A DNA stretch of 14,014 bases. It comes from Streptosporangiaceae bacterium. Lineage in GTDB: Bacteria > Actinomycetota > Actinomycetes > Streptosporangiales > Streptosporangiaceae. Below, piece after piece: positions 1-6,617 of the stretch. Positions within the stretch are counted from its first letter, which is position 1, and each line of letters starts with the position of its first letter. The notes under the pieces were generated by a model. That model searched no databases. It had not been told where the DNA came from and worked only from the letters and a program-made list of their open reading frames with translations. The DNA lies in NCBI GenBank assembly GCA_030040475.1, contig JASHTQ010000012.1, positions 1-14,014 of the forward strand, given 5' to 3'. Both the position numbers and the translations under genes were made by a program.

Positions 1-509
1 GCCCGCCAGCCCGCGTACTGCGTGAGCAGGCCGCCGGCCACGATTCCGGCGGTCGCCCCGGCGGCCGTCGTCGCCTGCCAGATGGCCAGCGCCCGGTTCC
101 TTGCCGCGCCCTCGGCGTTAGTCGTCGTGAGCAGCGACAACGCGGCCGGTGACACCAGCGCCCCGGCGCCGCCCTGGACGAGTCGTGCGGCGATCAACAT
201 GGCGGGCCACCGCGCCAGGCCGCAGGCCAGCGATGCGACCGCGAAGACGATCAGCCCGATGACCAGCAGCCTGCGCCGTCCGAGCAGGTCGGCCAGCCGA
301 CCACCGACCAGCAGCAGCGAGCCGAACGTCAGCGCGTACCCGGTCACCGCCCACTGAAGCTCGGCCGCGGCCATGTGCAGATCGGCCTGGATCGTCGGCA
401 ACGCCACGTTCACGATGCTGAAATCCAGTTGGAGGACGAACTGGGCGGCACAGATCAGCGCCATCACCAGCCCGCCGACGTGTGCCTGCCCGCCGGATTC
501 GTTCCGCAT
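1..509 (-). CDS. DHA2-family MFS drug/solute efflux transporter, N-terminal part (runs off left edge)
   Basis: Reading the minus strand from the ATG at 509 gives an open frame to the window edge (169 codons, no stop). It encodes the first five or so helices of a major facilitator of the DHA2 (EmrB/QacA, 14-helix) drug:H+ antiporter group. Visible signatures are the helix-1 motif LDFSIVNVALP (residues 28-38), the loop 2-3 motif GGRLADLLGRRR (69-80), the RLVQGGAGA motif of helix 4 (109-117), and a glycine-rich motif C region followed by QYAGWR near the edge, which is typical of antiporters. It would sit in the cytoplasmic membrane and export small hydrophobic compounds; the substrate cannot be told from sequence. 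It is co-directional with the topoisomerase gene upstream, separated by 171 nt, so it probably has its own promoter. The C-terminal two thirds lie outside the window. Confidence 0.9.
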   Translation of the reverse strand, partial: MRNESGGQAHVGGLVMALICAAQFVLQLDFSIVNVALPTIQADLHMAAAELQWAVTGYALTFGSLLLVGGRLADLLGRRRLLVIGLIVFAVASLACGLARWPAMLIAARLVQGGAGALVSPAALSLLTTTNAEGAARNRALAIWQATTAAGATAGIVAGGLLTQYAGWR

Positions 510-680
510 GACCTTCCCTGCGCTCACGGTCGGGTCGGCTCCCTCCCTGCCGCCGGACGGCGGACGCCGGACGCCGCCGGATCCCTGCCGGCGAACGCCG
601 GACACCCGCGGTTTACACCATCTTCTCCCGCGCCCGCCATCCGCCCATCCTCGGGTCTTCCGCGGCCCGGGTTCGCCGAT
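510..680. other. Intergenic spacer with GC-rich hairpins between topoisomerase IB and the MFS gene
   Basis: No gene is visible. The stretch 551-600 is built from repeated CGCCGGA-like units and can fold into small GC stems, for example CCGCC-GGAC-GGCGG at 552-565 and CGCCGG/CCGGCG around a 7-nt loop at 575-593. These could terminate the topoisomerase transcript, but they have no T tract and could be composition effects. The promoter of the MFS gene should also lie here; I could not pick a convincing one. Confidence 0.35.
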
Positions 681-1709
681 TCAGCGATCGTCGGCGGCGA
701 GCAGCGCTGCCACCGCGACCTCGGCCTCCGCGGCGGCGGGCAGCACGGCGGGCAGCCGGGGGATACCGGGTAGCCGTCCCCGGGATTCGTAAAGGCTGAT
801 CACCCGGGGGTCTATGTAGGAGCCCCGCGCCACGGCCGGAGTGTCTCCCAGCCAGTCCGCCACTCCGCGGATCCCGGTGTTGATCGCGCTCTTGCGGCCC
901 CTCGCGGTCGGCGCCGGATCGGCGTTCGCCAGCAGCAGCGCCATCAGCACGGTCGCGTTCCAGGTGCGGAATTCCTTGGCGGTGAAGTGGCCGCCGGCCC
1001 GGATGGCGATGTAGCTGCTCACCTGGTGCGACCGAAGCGGCCGCCAGGCATCGCCGTCCAGGAAGCACAGCAGCGGGTCGAGGCCGTTGTCACTGCCGAT
1101 CAGCGCGCGCACCATCGTCCGGACCGCCCGGTCGGCGACCGAGATCGTGCGGCGCTTGCCCTCCTTCGCGATGTAATCGAAGGCGACGCCGTCCCGCGTC
1201 ACCGTCACGTCCTGCTTGCACAGCGTGGTCACGCCGTAGTGGTGATCAAGCTCCGCGTATTTCTCCCCGCCGATGCGGAACAGGCCGAGGTCGATCAGCC
1301 GGACGGCACCCGCCGCCACCCGGTCCCGGTCCAGGCGTCGGCCGCCGAGATCGCGTACCGTCGCCGTGCGCAGCGCGGGCAGCGCGGCCGCGAACCGGAG
1401 CATGTGCGTGAACTTCTCGGCGTCGCGCTGCTCCCGCCACTGCTGGTGATAGCGGTACTGGGTGCGGCCCCTGCTGTCGACGCCCGTGGCCTGGATGTGA
1501 CCGAGCGGGTCAGCCGAGATCCAGACGTCCGTCCAGGCGGGCGGGATGGCCAGCGCGCCGATGTGCTGCAAGGCCTGGCCGCTGGTGACCGGGGCGCCGG
1601 ACGGCTCGCGATAGCGGAAGCCGCCGTCGGCCCGCTCCCTGGTTATCCCGGGACCATGCGGGTTGCTGCGGTTCAGCCCGGCCACCGCGGCCGGTTCGCC
1701 GGCGTTCAT
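681..1709 (-). CDS. Type IB DNA topoisomerase (poxvirus-like bacterial TopIB)
   Basis: A 342-residue protein of the bacterial/poxvirus type IB topoisomerase family, which nicks one DNA strand through a 3'-phosphotyrosine and relaxes supercoils without ATP. The N-terminal domain holds IPPAW (55-59) and GHIQATGVDSRGRTQYRYH (70-88), which grip DNA. Catalytic residues by family alignment are Arg145 (FRIGGEKYA), Lys182 (the YIAKEGK turn), Arg248 (TAKEFRTW) and nucleophile Tyr298 (GSYIDPRV). The position nine residues before the tyrosine, usually Asn or His (as in LGNTPAV), is Asp289 here. Length fits the family (about 330-380). The ATG at 1709 is the only good start; the divergent small membrane gene begins 92 nt away. 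It is an accessory enzyme in bacteria, often implicated in DNA repair or stress. Confidence 0.93.
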   Translation of the reverse strand: MNAGEPAAVAGLNRSNPHGPGITRERADGGFRYREPSGAPVTSGQALQHIGALAIPPAWTDVWISADPLGHIQATGVDSRGRTQYRYHQQWREQRDAEKFTHMLRFAAALPALRTATVRDLGGRRLDRDRVAAGAVRLIDLGLFRIGGEKYAELDHHYGVTTLCKQDVTVTRDGVAFDYIAKEGKRRTISVADRAVRTMVRALIGSDNGLDPLLCFLDGDAWRPLRSHQVSSYIAIRAGGHFTAKEFRTWNATVLMALLLANADPAPTARGRKSAINTGIRGVADWLGDTPAVARGSYIDPRVISLYESRGRLPGIPRLPAVLPAAAEAEVAVAALLAADDR

Positions 1710-1801
1710 CAGACGTCACCTCGGGTCACTGGTCCCTGATCAGGCGCTACTACGCGGCGCTGGCTCCCTCAGCGCCACCCTATTTCGAGGCGGACGACTC
1801 G

Positions 1802-2083
1802 GTGGCCGGGAACCACGCGGTGCGCTATGGCCGCTGGTCGCTCCTGCTCACCATGGCCAGCATGGTCATCGTGGTCAACTGCGTGCTGGGCGGCGCTACC
1901 GTCGCGCTGCTATGCGACCTGGCCTTCAAGGCGCCTCTTCCCGCCGCGGCCGGCCTTGGCGTGGCCGTCGGCCTGGTCCTGCTGGCGCTCGCCTTGCGCT
2001 ATGAGCACCGGCGGCTCAACCCCGTCGTGCTCGGCTCGCTCGCCGCGACCACCATGACCGGCGGCAACCCGGGGGTAAGCTGA
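1802..2083 (+). CDS. Small two-helix membrane protein, unknown function
   Basis: A 93-residue protein from a GTG start, with two hydrophobic helices (about residues 12-42 and 48-66) separated by a short KAPLP turn, and a positively charged RYEHRR after the second helix that suggests a cytoplasmic face. The tail is short and polar. I do not recognise a family. The frame stays open upstream of 1802 into the divergent spacer and reads plausible protein (RRYYAALAPSAPPYFEADD), but no ATG or GTG is present there. Either a rarer codon is used or the true start is the GTG at 1802; no strong ribosome binding site decides it. It lies divergent from topoisomerase IB and 124 nt before the MarR gene. Confidence 0.55.
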   Translation: MAGNHAVRYGRWSLLLTMASMVIVVNCVLGGATVALLCDLAFKAPLPAAAGLGVAVGLVLLALALRYEHRRLNPVVLGSLAATTMTGGNPGVS

Positions 2084-2147
2084 CCCGGCCGGCGTCCGGC
2101 GGGCACGCCAGGCCGGCCCGCCATGCGATTGCGGCACGCCATTCATG

Positions 2148-2164
2148 CTATGGAACATAGTTCC
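2148..2164. promoter_or_regulatory. Overlapping inverted repeats, probable MarR operator
   Basis: Two perfect inverted repeats overlap: CTATG-GAA-CATAG (2148-2160) and GGAAC-ATA-GTTCC (2152-2164). The site is AT-rich against a GC-rich background and lies 44 nt before the GTG start of the MarR gene. MarR dimers typically bind 16-20 bp palindromes at their own promoter, so autoregulation is the natural inference. The site has not been shown to bind anything. Confidence 0.6.
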
Positions 2165-2207
2165 GCGGCGTGGGAAGTAAGCTAGCGCTCAAGGTGGAGG
2201 AGGCTTG

Positions 2208-2660
2208 GTGACGGCAGAGCTCAGGCGGCTGTTCAACGACCTCATCCGGTTCGAGATCGAACTCTGGAACGCGATCGATGCCAGGCTGAAGAGCGAGTTC
2301 GGCCTGCCGTTGACGCACTTCGAGCCCATGTCCGTGATCGACGGGCTGCCGAACTGCCGGGTCTGCGACATCGCCACCGAACTGGGCATCACCACCGGCG
2401 GCACCAGCAAGCTGGTGGACCGGATCGAGGCCAGCGGCTACTGTCGGCGGCTGCCCAACCCCGCCGACCGCAGGTCATCGCTGCTGGAATTGACCCCCGA
2501 GGGCCGGCGCATCTTGGCCGCGGCCGGGGCGGCCTTCGACGAGGAACTGCAGCGCTGGCTCGGTGCCGCCGCGCCGGAACGCACCTTGCGCCAGTTCGCG
2601 TCCACGCTCTCCCGCCTCCGGGCGGCCGGCCACCGCGTCAGCATGGAAGACACCGCCTAG
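2208..2660 (+). CDS. MarR-family transcriptional regulator
   Basis: A 150-residue winged-helix regulator. Helix-turn-helix: VCDIATELGITTGGTSKLVDRIEASG (residues 52-77), followed by the wing with the family signature Asp87-Arg-Arg (PADRRSSLLELTPEGRR). The N- and C-terminal helices would form the dimer interface. The start is set at the GTG 2208 because GGAGG at 2196-2200 is 7 nt away; the TTG at 2205 is also possible but too close. An unusual Cys50-x-x-Cys53 pair sits at the entrance to the DNA-binding helix, and Cys79 lies at the start of the wing, so a thiol-based or metal-sensing mechanism is possible but not demonstrated. The membrane histidine kinase follows in the same direction after a hairpin. 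Targets may be its own gene and neighbours, through the inverted repeats at 2148-2164. Confidence 0.92.
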   Translation: MTAELRRLFNDLIRFEIELWNAIDARLKSEFGLPLTHFEPMSVIDGLPNCRVCDIATELGITTGGTSKLVDRIEASGYCRRLPNPADRRSSLLELTPEGRRILAAAGAAFDEELQRWLGAAAPERTLRQFASTLSRLRAAGHRVSMEDTA

Positions 2661-2691
2661 CCGGCCCGAATCTCCCAGCACCACCGCTGCC

Positions 2692-2713
2692 GTGGTGGGC
2701 CTAGGCCTACCAC
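2692..2713. terminator. Inverted repeat after the MarR gene, possible terminator
   Basis: Two 10-nt arms (2692-2701 and 2704-2713) around a central TA match at nine positions, with a G-T pair at the tenth; the core GGCCTAGGCC is a perfect palindrome. It begins 31 nt after the MarR stop and ends 83 nt before the kinase start. An alternative stem using the CCACC repeats just upstream competes with it. No T tract follows, so it could instead be a protein-binding site. Confidence 0.4.
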
Positions 2714-2796
2714 CGTTCGGGGTCGCAGGCCCCTGGCCACCCCCAGCAGGAGCAGCCAAGATGGGAGCAGGACGGGTGGAAAAGGAGTCCGTGGTC

Positions 2797-4386
2797 ATGC
2801 TTTTCGCGATTGTGCTGGCACTGACGATCGGGTGTATCGCGTTCATCCTGGTACGCGAGGCCAAGGGCGGCCCGCGCCAGGGCGGCCCGCGCGGGTGGAT
2901 CCGGGACCGGGCGTGGGGCCTGCTGCTGGTGCCGATCGCGATGTCCGCCGCCATAATGGCCGGCGGGGCGCACGGGCTTATCCCGGCGGAGCTCGGCATC
3001 GCGGTCCTGGCCATCGTCTTCGCCCCGAAGCTGGCGGCCAAGCTGGTGCCCTACGCCGTGCTCGCGCTGGCCATCTTCGGGCTCATGCTGGCCAAGACGT
3101 ACCGCGACGGGAACGCCAGCCATGTCCAGTACCTGTTCGTCCACGCCGGTCCCGGGGCCTGGGGCGCCCGGCCGGTGCTCGCCGAGGCCGGCGTCCTGTT
3201 CGCGGTCGGCCTGTGGCTGCTGCTGCGGCTGAACGCGCCCGGCGCGGGGCTGGTCAGGGCGCTGGCCGCCCGGTGGAGTCACAGCCGCCGTGGCGGGATC
3301 TCCGCCGCCCAGGCCCTGCTCCTGATCCCGGTCGTGGCGCTGACGATGCAGCTGCTCGGGCCCGGCAACTGGTTCGGGATCGGGGGGTTCGACGGCCTCG
3401 ACGCGGCCCTGATCGACCTGGCCATGGCCACGGCCGCGCTGGTGCTGATCTTCCGGTCGCGGGCCTGGGCCGCGACGCTGGGCGTGGCGGGCCTGCTGGT
3501 CCTCGGCGCCTACGGCTGGCTGATCGCGGTGTTCTGGCCCGCGGTGCCCGGGTTCACGTACGGCTTCGCCGACCTGGGCAACAGTGACCCGCCCACCGCG
3601 CTCTGGGTGGACGCCCTGGAGGGCTCCGTGCTGCTGGCGGTGGGCCTGTGGCTGGCGCCGCGCGTGATGCGCCAGCATCTCGCCGACCTGCCCGACCCGG
3701 AGCTCGCGGCCAGGGCCCAGCAGCTGACCAAACGGGTGCAGATGCTGACCCAGACCCGCCGCGTCGCGGTCGACACCGCGGCCGCCGAACTGCGCCGCAT
3801 CGAGCGCGACCTGCACGACGGAGCCCAGGCCCGTCTGGTCGCGGTCGGCATGAGCCTGCAGGCGGCCGAGCGGCTGTTCCCGACCAACCCGCAGGCGGCG
3901 CTCGCGCTGGTTGCCGAGGCCAAGCAGGCCTCCTCCCACGCCCTTACCGAGCTGCGCGACCTGGTGCGCGGCATCTACCCGCCGGTGCTCGCCGACCGCG
4001 GTCTCGCCGACGCGATCCGCGCCCTGGCGCTGGACGCCCCGCTGCCCGTCGGGCTCGACATCGACCTGCCCGGCCAGGTCGAGCTGCCGGTCGCCTCGGC
4101 CGTCTACTTCTCGGTCGCCGAGGCGCTTGCCAACGCGGCCAAGCACGCGCACGCCCAGAGCGTCCGGATCCAGCTGGAGCACGGCGCCGGCATGCTGCGT
4201 GCGCAGGTCACCGACGACGGCTGGGGCGGCGCCGACCCGGCCCAGGGCACCGGGCTGGCCGGGGTGGAAAACAGGCTGGCTGCGTTTGATGGCATCCTGG
4301 CGGTGAACAGCCCGCCGGGCGGCCCGACCATCGTCGTCATCGAGGTGCCGTGCGCATTGTCATCGCCGAAGACCTCTTCTTGCTGA
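2797..4386 (+). CDS. Polytopic membrane sensor histidine kinase (HisKA_3/NarL partner type)
   Basis: About 529 residues. The first 290 hold roughly eight hydrophobic helices with short loops, an integral-membrane sensor rather than an extracellular one. The cytoplasmic part has the HisKA_3 H-box RIERDLHDGAQARL with His340, the N-box with Asn446 (EALANAAKHAHAQ) and the G-box DDGWGG at 473-478 followed by GTGLAGVENR. These are the autophosphorylation and ATP-binding elements of NarL-type kinases, here in the DesK-like style with a minimal ATP lid. The ATG at 2797 is preceded by AAAGGAG (2781-2787); the ATG at 2761 with AGGAG at 2748-2752 is an alternative adding 12 residues. Its 3' end overlaps the response regulator by 37 nt, so the two are translated together. 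The stimulus is unknown. Confidence 0.92.
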   Translation: MLFAIVLALTIGCIAFILVREAKGGPRQGGPRGWIRDRAWGLLLVPIAMSAAIMAGGAHGLIPAELGIAVLAIVFAPKLAAKLVPYAVLALAIFGLMLAKTYRDGNASHVQYLFVHAGPGAWGARPVLAEAGVLFAVGLWLLLRLNAPGAGLVRALAARWSHSRRGGISAAQALLLIPVVALTMQLLGPGNWFGIGGFDGLDAALIDLAMATAALVLIFRSRAWAATLGVAGLLVLGAYGWLIAVFWPAVPGFTYGFADLGNSDPPTALWVDALEGSVLLAVGLWLAPRVMRQHLADLPDPELAARAQQLTKRVQMLTQTRRVAVDTAAAELRRIERDLHDGAQARLVAVGMSLQAAERLFPTNPQAALALVAEAKQASSHALTELRDLVRGIYPPVLADRGLADAIRALALDAPLPVGLDIDLPGQVELPVASAVYFSVAEALANAAKHAHAQSVRIQLEHGAGMLRAQVTDDGWGGADPAQGTGLAGVENRLAAFDGILAVNSPPGGPTIVVIEVPCALSSPKTSSC

Positions 4387-4994
4387 GAGAGGGCCTGGTC
4401 CGGCTGCTGTCCGCGCACGGCTTCGAGATCGCGGCCGCGGTGGCCAGCGCCCCTGAACTGCTCAAGGCGCTGGTCGAGCAGCGCCCCGACGTCGGCATCG
4501 TGGACGTGCGGCTGCCCCCCACGCACACCGACGACGGGCTGCGCGCGGCCCTGCAGGCCCGCGCCCAGGTGCCGGGCCTGCCGGTCCTGGTCCTCTCGCA
4601 GTACGTCGAGCAGCTCTACGCGCGCGAGCTGCTGGCCGACCAGGCGGGCGGCGTCGGCTACCTGCTCAAGGACCGGGTGTTCAACGACGAGGCGTTCGCC
4701 GCGGCGATCCGCACCGTGGCCGCGGGCGGCACCGTGCTCGACCCCGAGGTGGTCGGAAAGCTGATGACCAGGCGCTCCCGCATCGAGCCGGTGTCCCGGC
4801 TGACCCCCAGGGAACGCGAGGTGCTCGCGCTGATGGCCGAGGGCCGGTCCAACGTCGCGATCGCGCAGCGGCTGTTCATCACGGAGAAGGCGGTGAGCAA
4901 GCACGCGGCGGGCATCTTCGCCAAGCTGGACCTGGCCCCCTCCGACGACGACAACCGGCGCGTCCTCGCGGTACTTGCCTACCTGGATTCCTGA
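4350..4994 (+). CDS. NarL/LuxR-family response regulator
   Basis: A 214-residue two-domain regulator from a GTG start. Receiver: acidic pocket Glu7-Asp8, phospho-acceptor Asp52 (IVDVRLPP), Ser83 as the switch residue and Lys107 (YLLKDR). The output domain, about 148-214, is a LuxR helix-turn-helix (LTPREREVLALMAEG, then SNVAIAQRLFITEKAVSKHAAGIFAKLDL). The start lies inside the last 37 nt of the kinase gene in another frame, a strong sign of translational coupling and a cognate pair. The DDG insertion after LPPTHT and the C-terminal DDDNRRVLAVLAYL are typical of actinobacterial DesR-like regulators. Target genes cannot be identified from the window. Confidence 0.94.
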   Translation: MRIVIAEDLFLLREGLVRLLSAHGFEIAAAVASAPELLKALVEQRPDVGIVDVRLPPTHTDDGLRAALQARAQVPGLPVLVLSQYVEQLYARELLADQAGGVGYLLKDRVFNDEAFAAAIRTVAAGGTVLDPEVVGKLMTRRSRIEPVSRLTPREREVLALMAEGRSNVAIAQRLFITEKAVSKHAAGIFAKLDLAPSDDDNRRVLAVLAYLDS

Positions 4995-5016
4995 CTCCCG
5001 GAGCCTGCGGGCACGG

Positions 5017-5050
5017 GTCCGCCCCCGGCACGGGGGCACCGGGGGCGGAC
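5017..5050. terminator. Perfect 12-bp GC stem-loop after the kinase/regulator operon
   Basis: Arms 5017-5028 and 5039-5050 are perfectly complementary over 12 bp, almost all G-C, with a 10-nt loop. The stem begins 23 nt after the stop of the response regulator. There is no T tract, which is common for actinobacterial terminators of this kind. Confidence 0.7.
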
Positions 5051-5277
5051 GCTTGACGGGTACCGGACGGGCTGCTGAGGCGAAGAGCCGCCCGCCCGGA
5101 CCCGGGCCTTGGGGTTAGCCGGCGATCATGGCCAGCTCGCTGAACTGCTTTCCACTTTCGCGTTTCCGCGGCGCGTTTCTTAGGGCCGTAATCCCTGTCT
5201 CCGGCGGGTCTTTGGCCCGGTCCTTAAGGCCCGCGCACAATAAGTACTTAACCCCGACTCGCCGCAGGAGACGACCA
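5051..5277. other. Intergenic region with lower GC and a TAAGTACTTA palindrome
   Basis: No confident gene. Between about 5130 and 5255 the base composition drops relative to its surroundings, with CCTTAAGG (5222-5229) and the perfect 10-bp palindrome TAAGTACTTA (5241-5250), the latter 27 nt before the GTG of the amidohydrolase fragment. This could be its promoter/operator. On the minus strand a Lys/Arg/Glu-rich reading ends at 5115, but no start or family supports calling it a gene. I see no recognisable riboswitch or tRNA. Confidence 0.35.
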
Positions 5278-5463
5278 GTGGACCTCGCCGCCCTGGACGC
5301 GATCGACGTCCACACGCACGTGCACCGGTCCGTCGCCGGCGCCCGGCAGGCGACCGGGGCGCTCGACGCGATGGCCGCGTACTTCAAGACCGACGCGGCC
5401 GCCTACACGGTGGACGAACTGGCCGCCCGCCTCCTGGGCCTGACCCCGCCACCCGGACAATGA
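5278..5463 (+). pseudogene. Truncated amidohydrolase (N-terminal 61 residues only)
   Basis: From the GTG at 5278, preceded by AGGAG (5267-5271), the frame reads a typical start of the amidohydrolase-2 metal-dependent hydrolase family: LDAIDVHTHVH with the metal-binding His12-x-His14 of the first beta strand, then DAMAAYFKTDAAAYTVDELAA. Intact members run to about 280-350 residues with further histidines and a catalytic Asp. Here the frame leaves the family after about residue 49 and stops at a TGA that is part of the 19-bp inverted repeat. It cannot be a working hydrolase. The clean start, ribosome binding site and codon use suggest a recent break, with the lost portion deleted rather than decayed. 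In intact relatives the substrate is usually a decarboxylated or hydrolysed aromatic or acyl compound; nothing here narrows it. Confidence 0.7.
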
Positions 5464-5510
5464 TCATGGACAGTTTTCCGTGAATATCGCCGAAAACTGT
5501 CCATGATCAT
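5460..5510. repeat. 19-bp perfect inverted repeat, bidirectional terminator or repeat element
   Basis: Arms 5460-5478 and 5492-5510 are perfectly complementary over 19 bp, separated by 13 nt. The arm contains TGATCATGGACAGTTTTC and so carries TTTT on one strand and AAAA on the other. It is distinctly AT-richer than its flanks, contains the stop codon of the truncated amidohydrolase, and begins 37 nt beyond the stop of the minus-strand 356-residue gene. The position between convergent genes suits a two-way terminator. The sharp composition change and its place at a gene breakpoint also fit a small mobile or REP-like repeat. Confidence 0.75.
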
Positions 5511-5546
5511 GAAAGGCCGCCGCGCCCCCGGCCCCAACGCCCAGCC

Positions 5547-6617
5547 TCACACCCGGACCCGGGTCACCGGCGGCGCCCCGCCCCGCGGCCCGAACGTCTC
5601 CACCACCGCCGACACCCCGGAGTTCCCCGCCCCCGCGACCACGACAAGCACCGCTGCAGGCGAGTTGAGCACCTGGACCATGCCGCCTGGAGCGGCAACA
5701 GGCAGCGCATCCGGGTGATCGGACGGCAGCCGCCACCGCGTCCGGCTGGACACCGCCTCCTTGCCCGCCGCGGCGAGCTTGGACCAGGAGACCACCGCGT
5801 GCGCGTACAGGAACGACCGAATATCGGACTTCGACCACCCGGCCGAGGCAAACAGCCGCGCGTGCTCCGGGCTCAAGACAACGCAGGCGCTGATCGTCTC
5901 GTGAATCAGCGCCCCGGTCCGCGAGATAGTCCCCGCGATATCAACGGCCAGTTGCTCCGGCACCCGAGTGTGCCGCGCCTCGATATGCACGCACGACCGA
6001 ATGACGATCCCGGTCACGGCACTATCCGAGGCAGCAAGCCCGAACTCCGTGTGCAGCCCCGGCCACGGGCTCTCCTCCTCGTTCTCCCCGATGCAGAACG
6101 TGTATTTCGCCGGCGTCCCCTGCGTAGCCTGATCCAGCTCGTGTGGCCGCAGCCCGAACGCGTTCAGCACGCCGAGCCTGATCGCCCGCCCGATCGTCGC
6201 GTTCGCCCGGAACCCGGACCCGAACACGTTCCCGCCGCAGTTCAGCCCGATCTGCCCCCGGACCGGCCCGTTCACGATCAGGAACGGCGCGGTCCCGGTC
6301 GTCGACTGCCAGATGCCGCGCACCGGGTACCCCTCGGCAGCCAGCGACTCCCACGCGGCCACCACCACCGGGAAGTACGACGGCAGGCACCCGGCCAGGC
6401 CAGCGTTGATCGCCGCCAGCCGCACGGTCAAAGACCTGTTCAGCTGCGGCATGTCGAGCAGCACGTCCCCTGGGTCCCTGTCCACGAAGGAGAGGAACTC
6501 CGCCAGGTACGACTCGGTGACCGGCACCACGGGCAGCCCGTCTGTCCACCCCTGCTCCGCGTAGTACTCCATCGCCGCCCGCACCGCGGCGGCGTCCTCC
6601 GCAAACGGCGCATCCAC
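5547..6617 (-). CDS. Conserved protein with N-terminal DGLPVVP motif, partner of the UGSC selenoprotein
   Basis: A 356-residue soluble protein with no signal peptide or clear membrane helix. The start is a GTG directly abutting the selenoprotein TAG; GGAGG lies within the end of that gene 6 nt upstream. Visible marks: GWTDGLPVVPVTE (23-35), a serine/threonine/glycine-rich stretch QSTTGTAPFLIVNGPV (104-119), GLNCGGNVFGSGFRANATIGRAIR (124-147) and CIGENEEESPWPGLH (175-189). Cys127 and Cys175 are candidates for redox or metal chemistry, but this is not shown. I have seen the GW(T/S)DGLPV-P-T opening in proteins associated with UGSC selenoproteins; I do not know a biochemical function. Operon position and zero-gap spacing suggest it works in a complex with the selenoprotein. 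It is last in the operon, before the inverted repeat at 5460-5510. Confidence 0.72.
   Translation of the reverse strand: MDAPFAEDAAAVRAAMEYYAEQGWTDGLPVVPVTESYLAEFLSFVDRDPGDVLLDMPQLNRSLTVRLAAINAGLAGCLPSYFPVVVAAWESLAAEGYPVRGIWQSTTGTAPFLIVNGPVRGQIGLNCGGNVFGSGFRANATIGRAIRLGVLNAFGLRPHELDQATQGTPAKYTFCIGENEEESPWPGLHTEFGLAASDSAVTGIVIRSCVHIEARHTRVPEQLAVDIAGTISRTGALIHETISACVVLSPEHARLFASAGWSKSDIRSFLYAHAVVSWSKLAAAGKEAVSSRTRWRLPSDHPDALPVAAPGGMVQVLNSPAAVLVVVAGAGNSGVSAVVETFGPRGGAPPVTRVRV

Noticed and set aside
2707..4182. A 491-codon minus-strand frame opposite the membrane histidine kinase
   Set aside because: Gln/Arg/Gly/His-rich shadow of a well-supported kinase gene.
5170..5250. Possible tRNA or riboswitch in the low-GC spacer
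   Set aside because: GGGCC/GGCCC segments can pair, but I could not find an acceptor stem, a T-loop or a known aptamer core.
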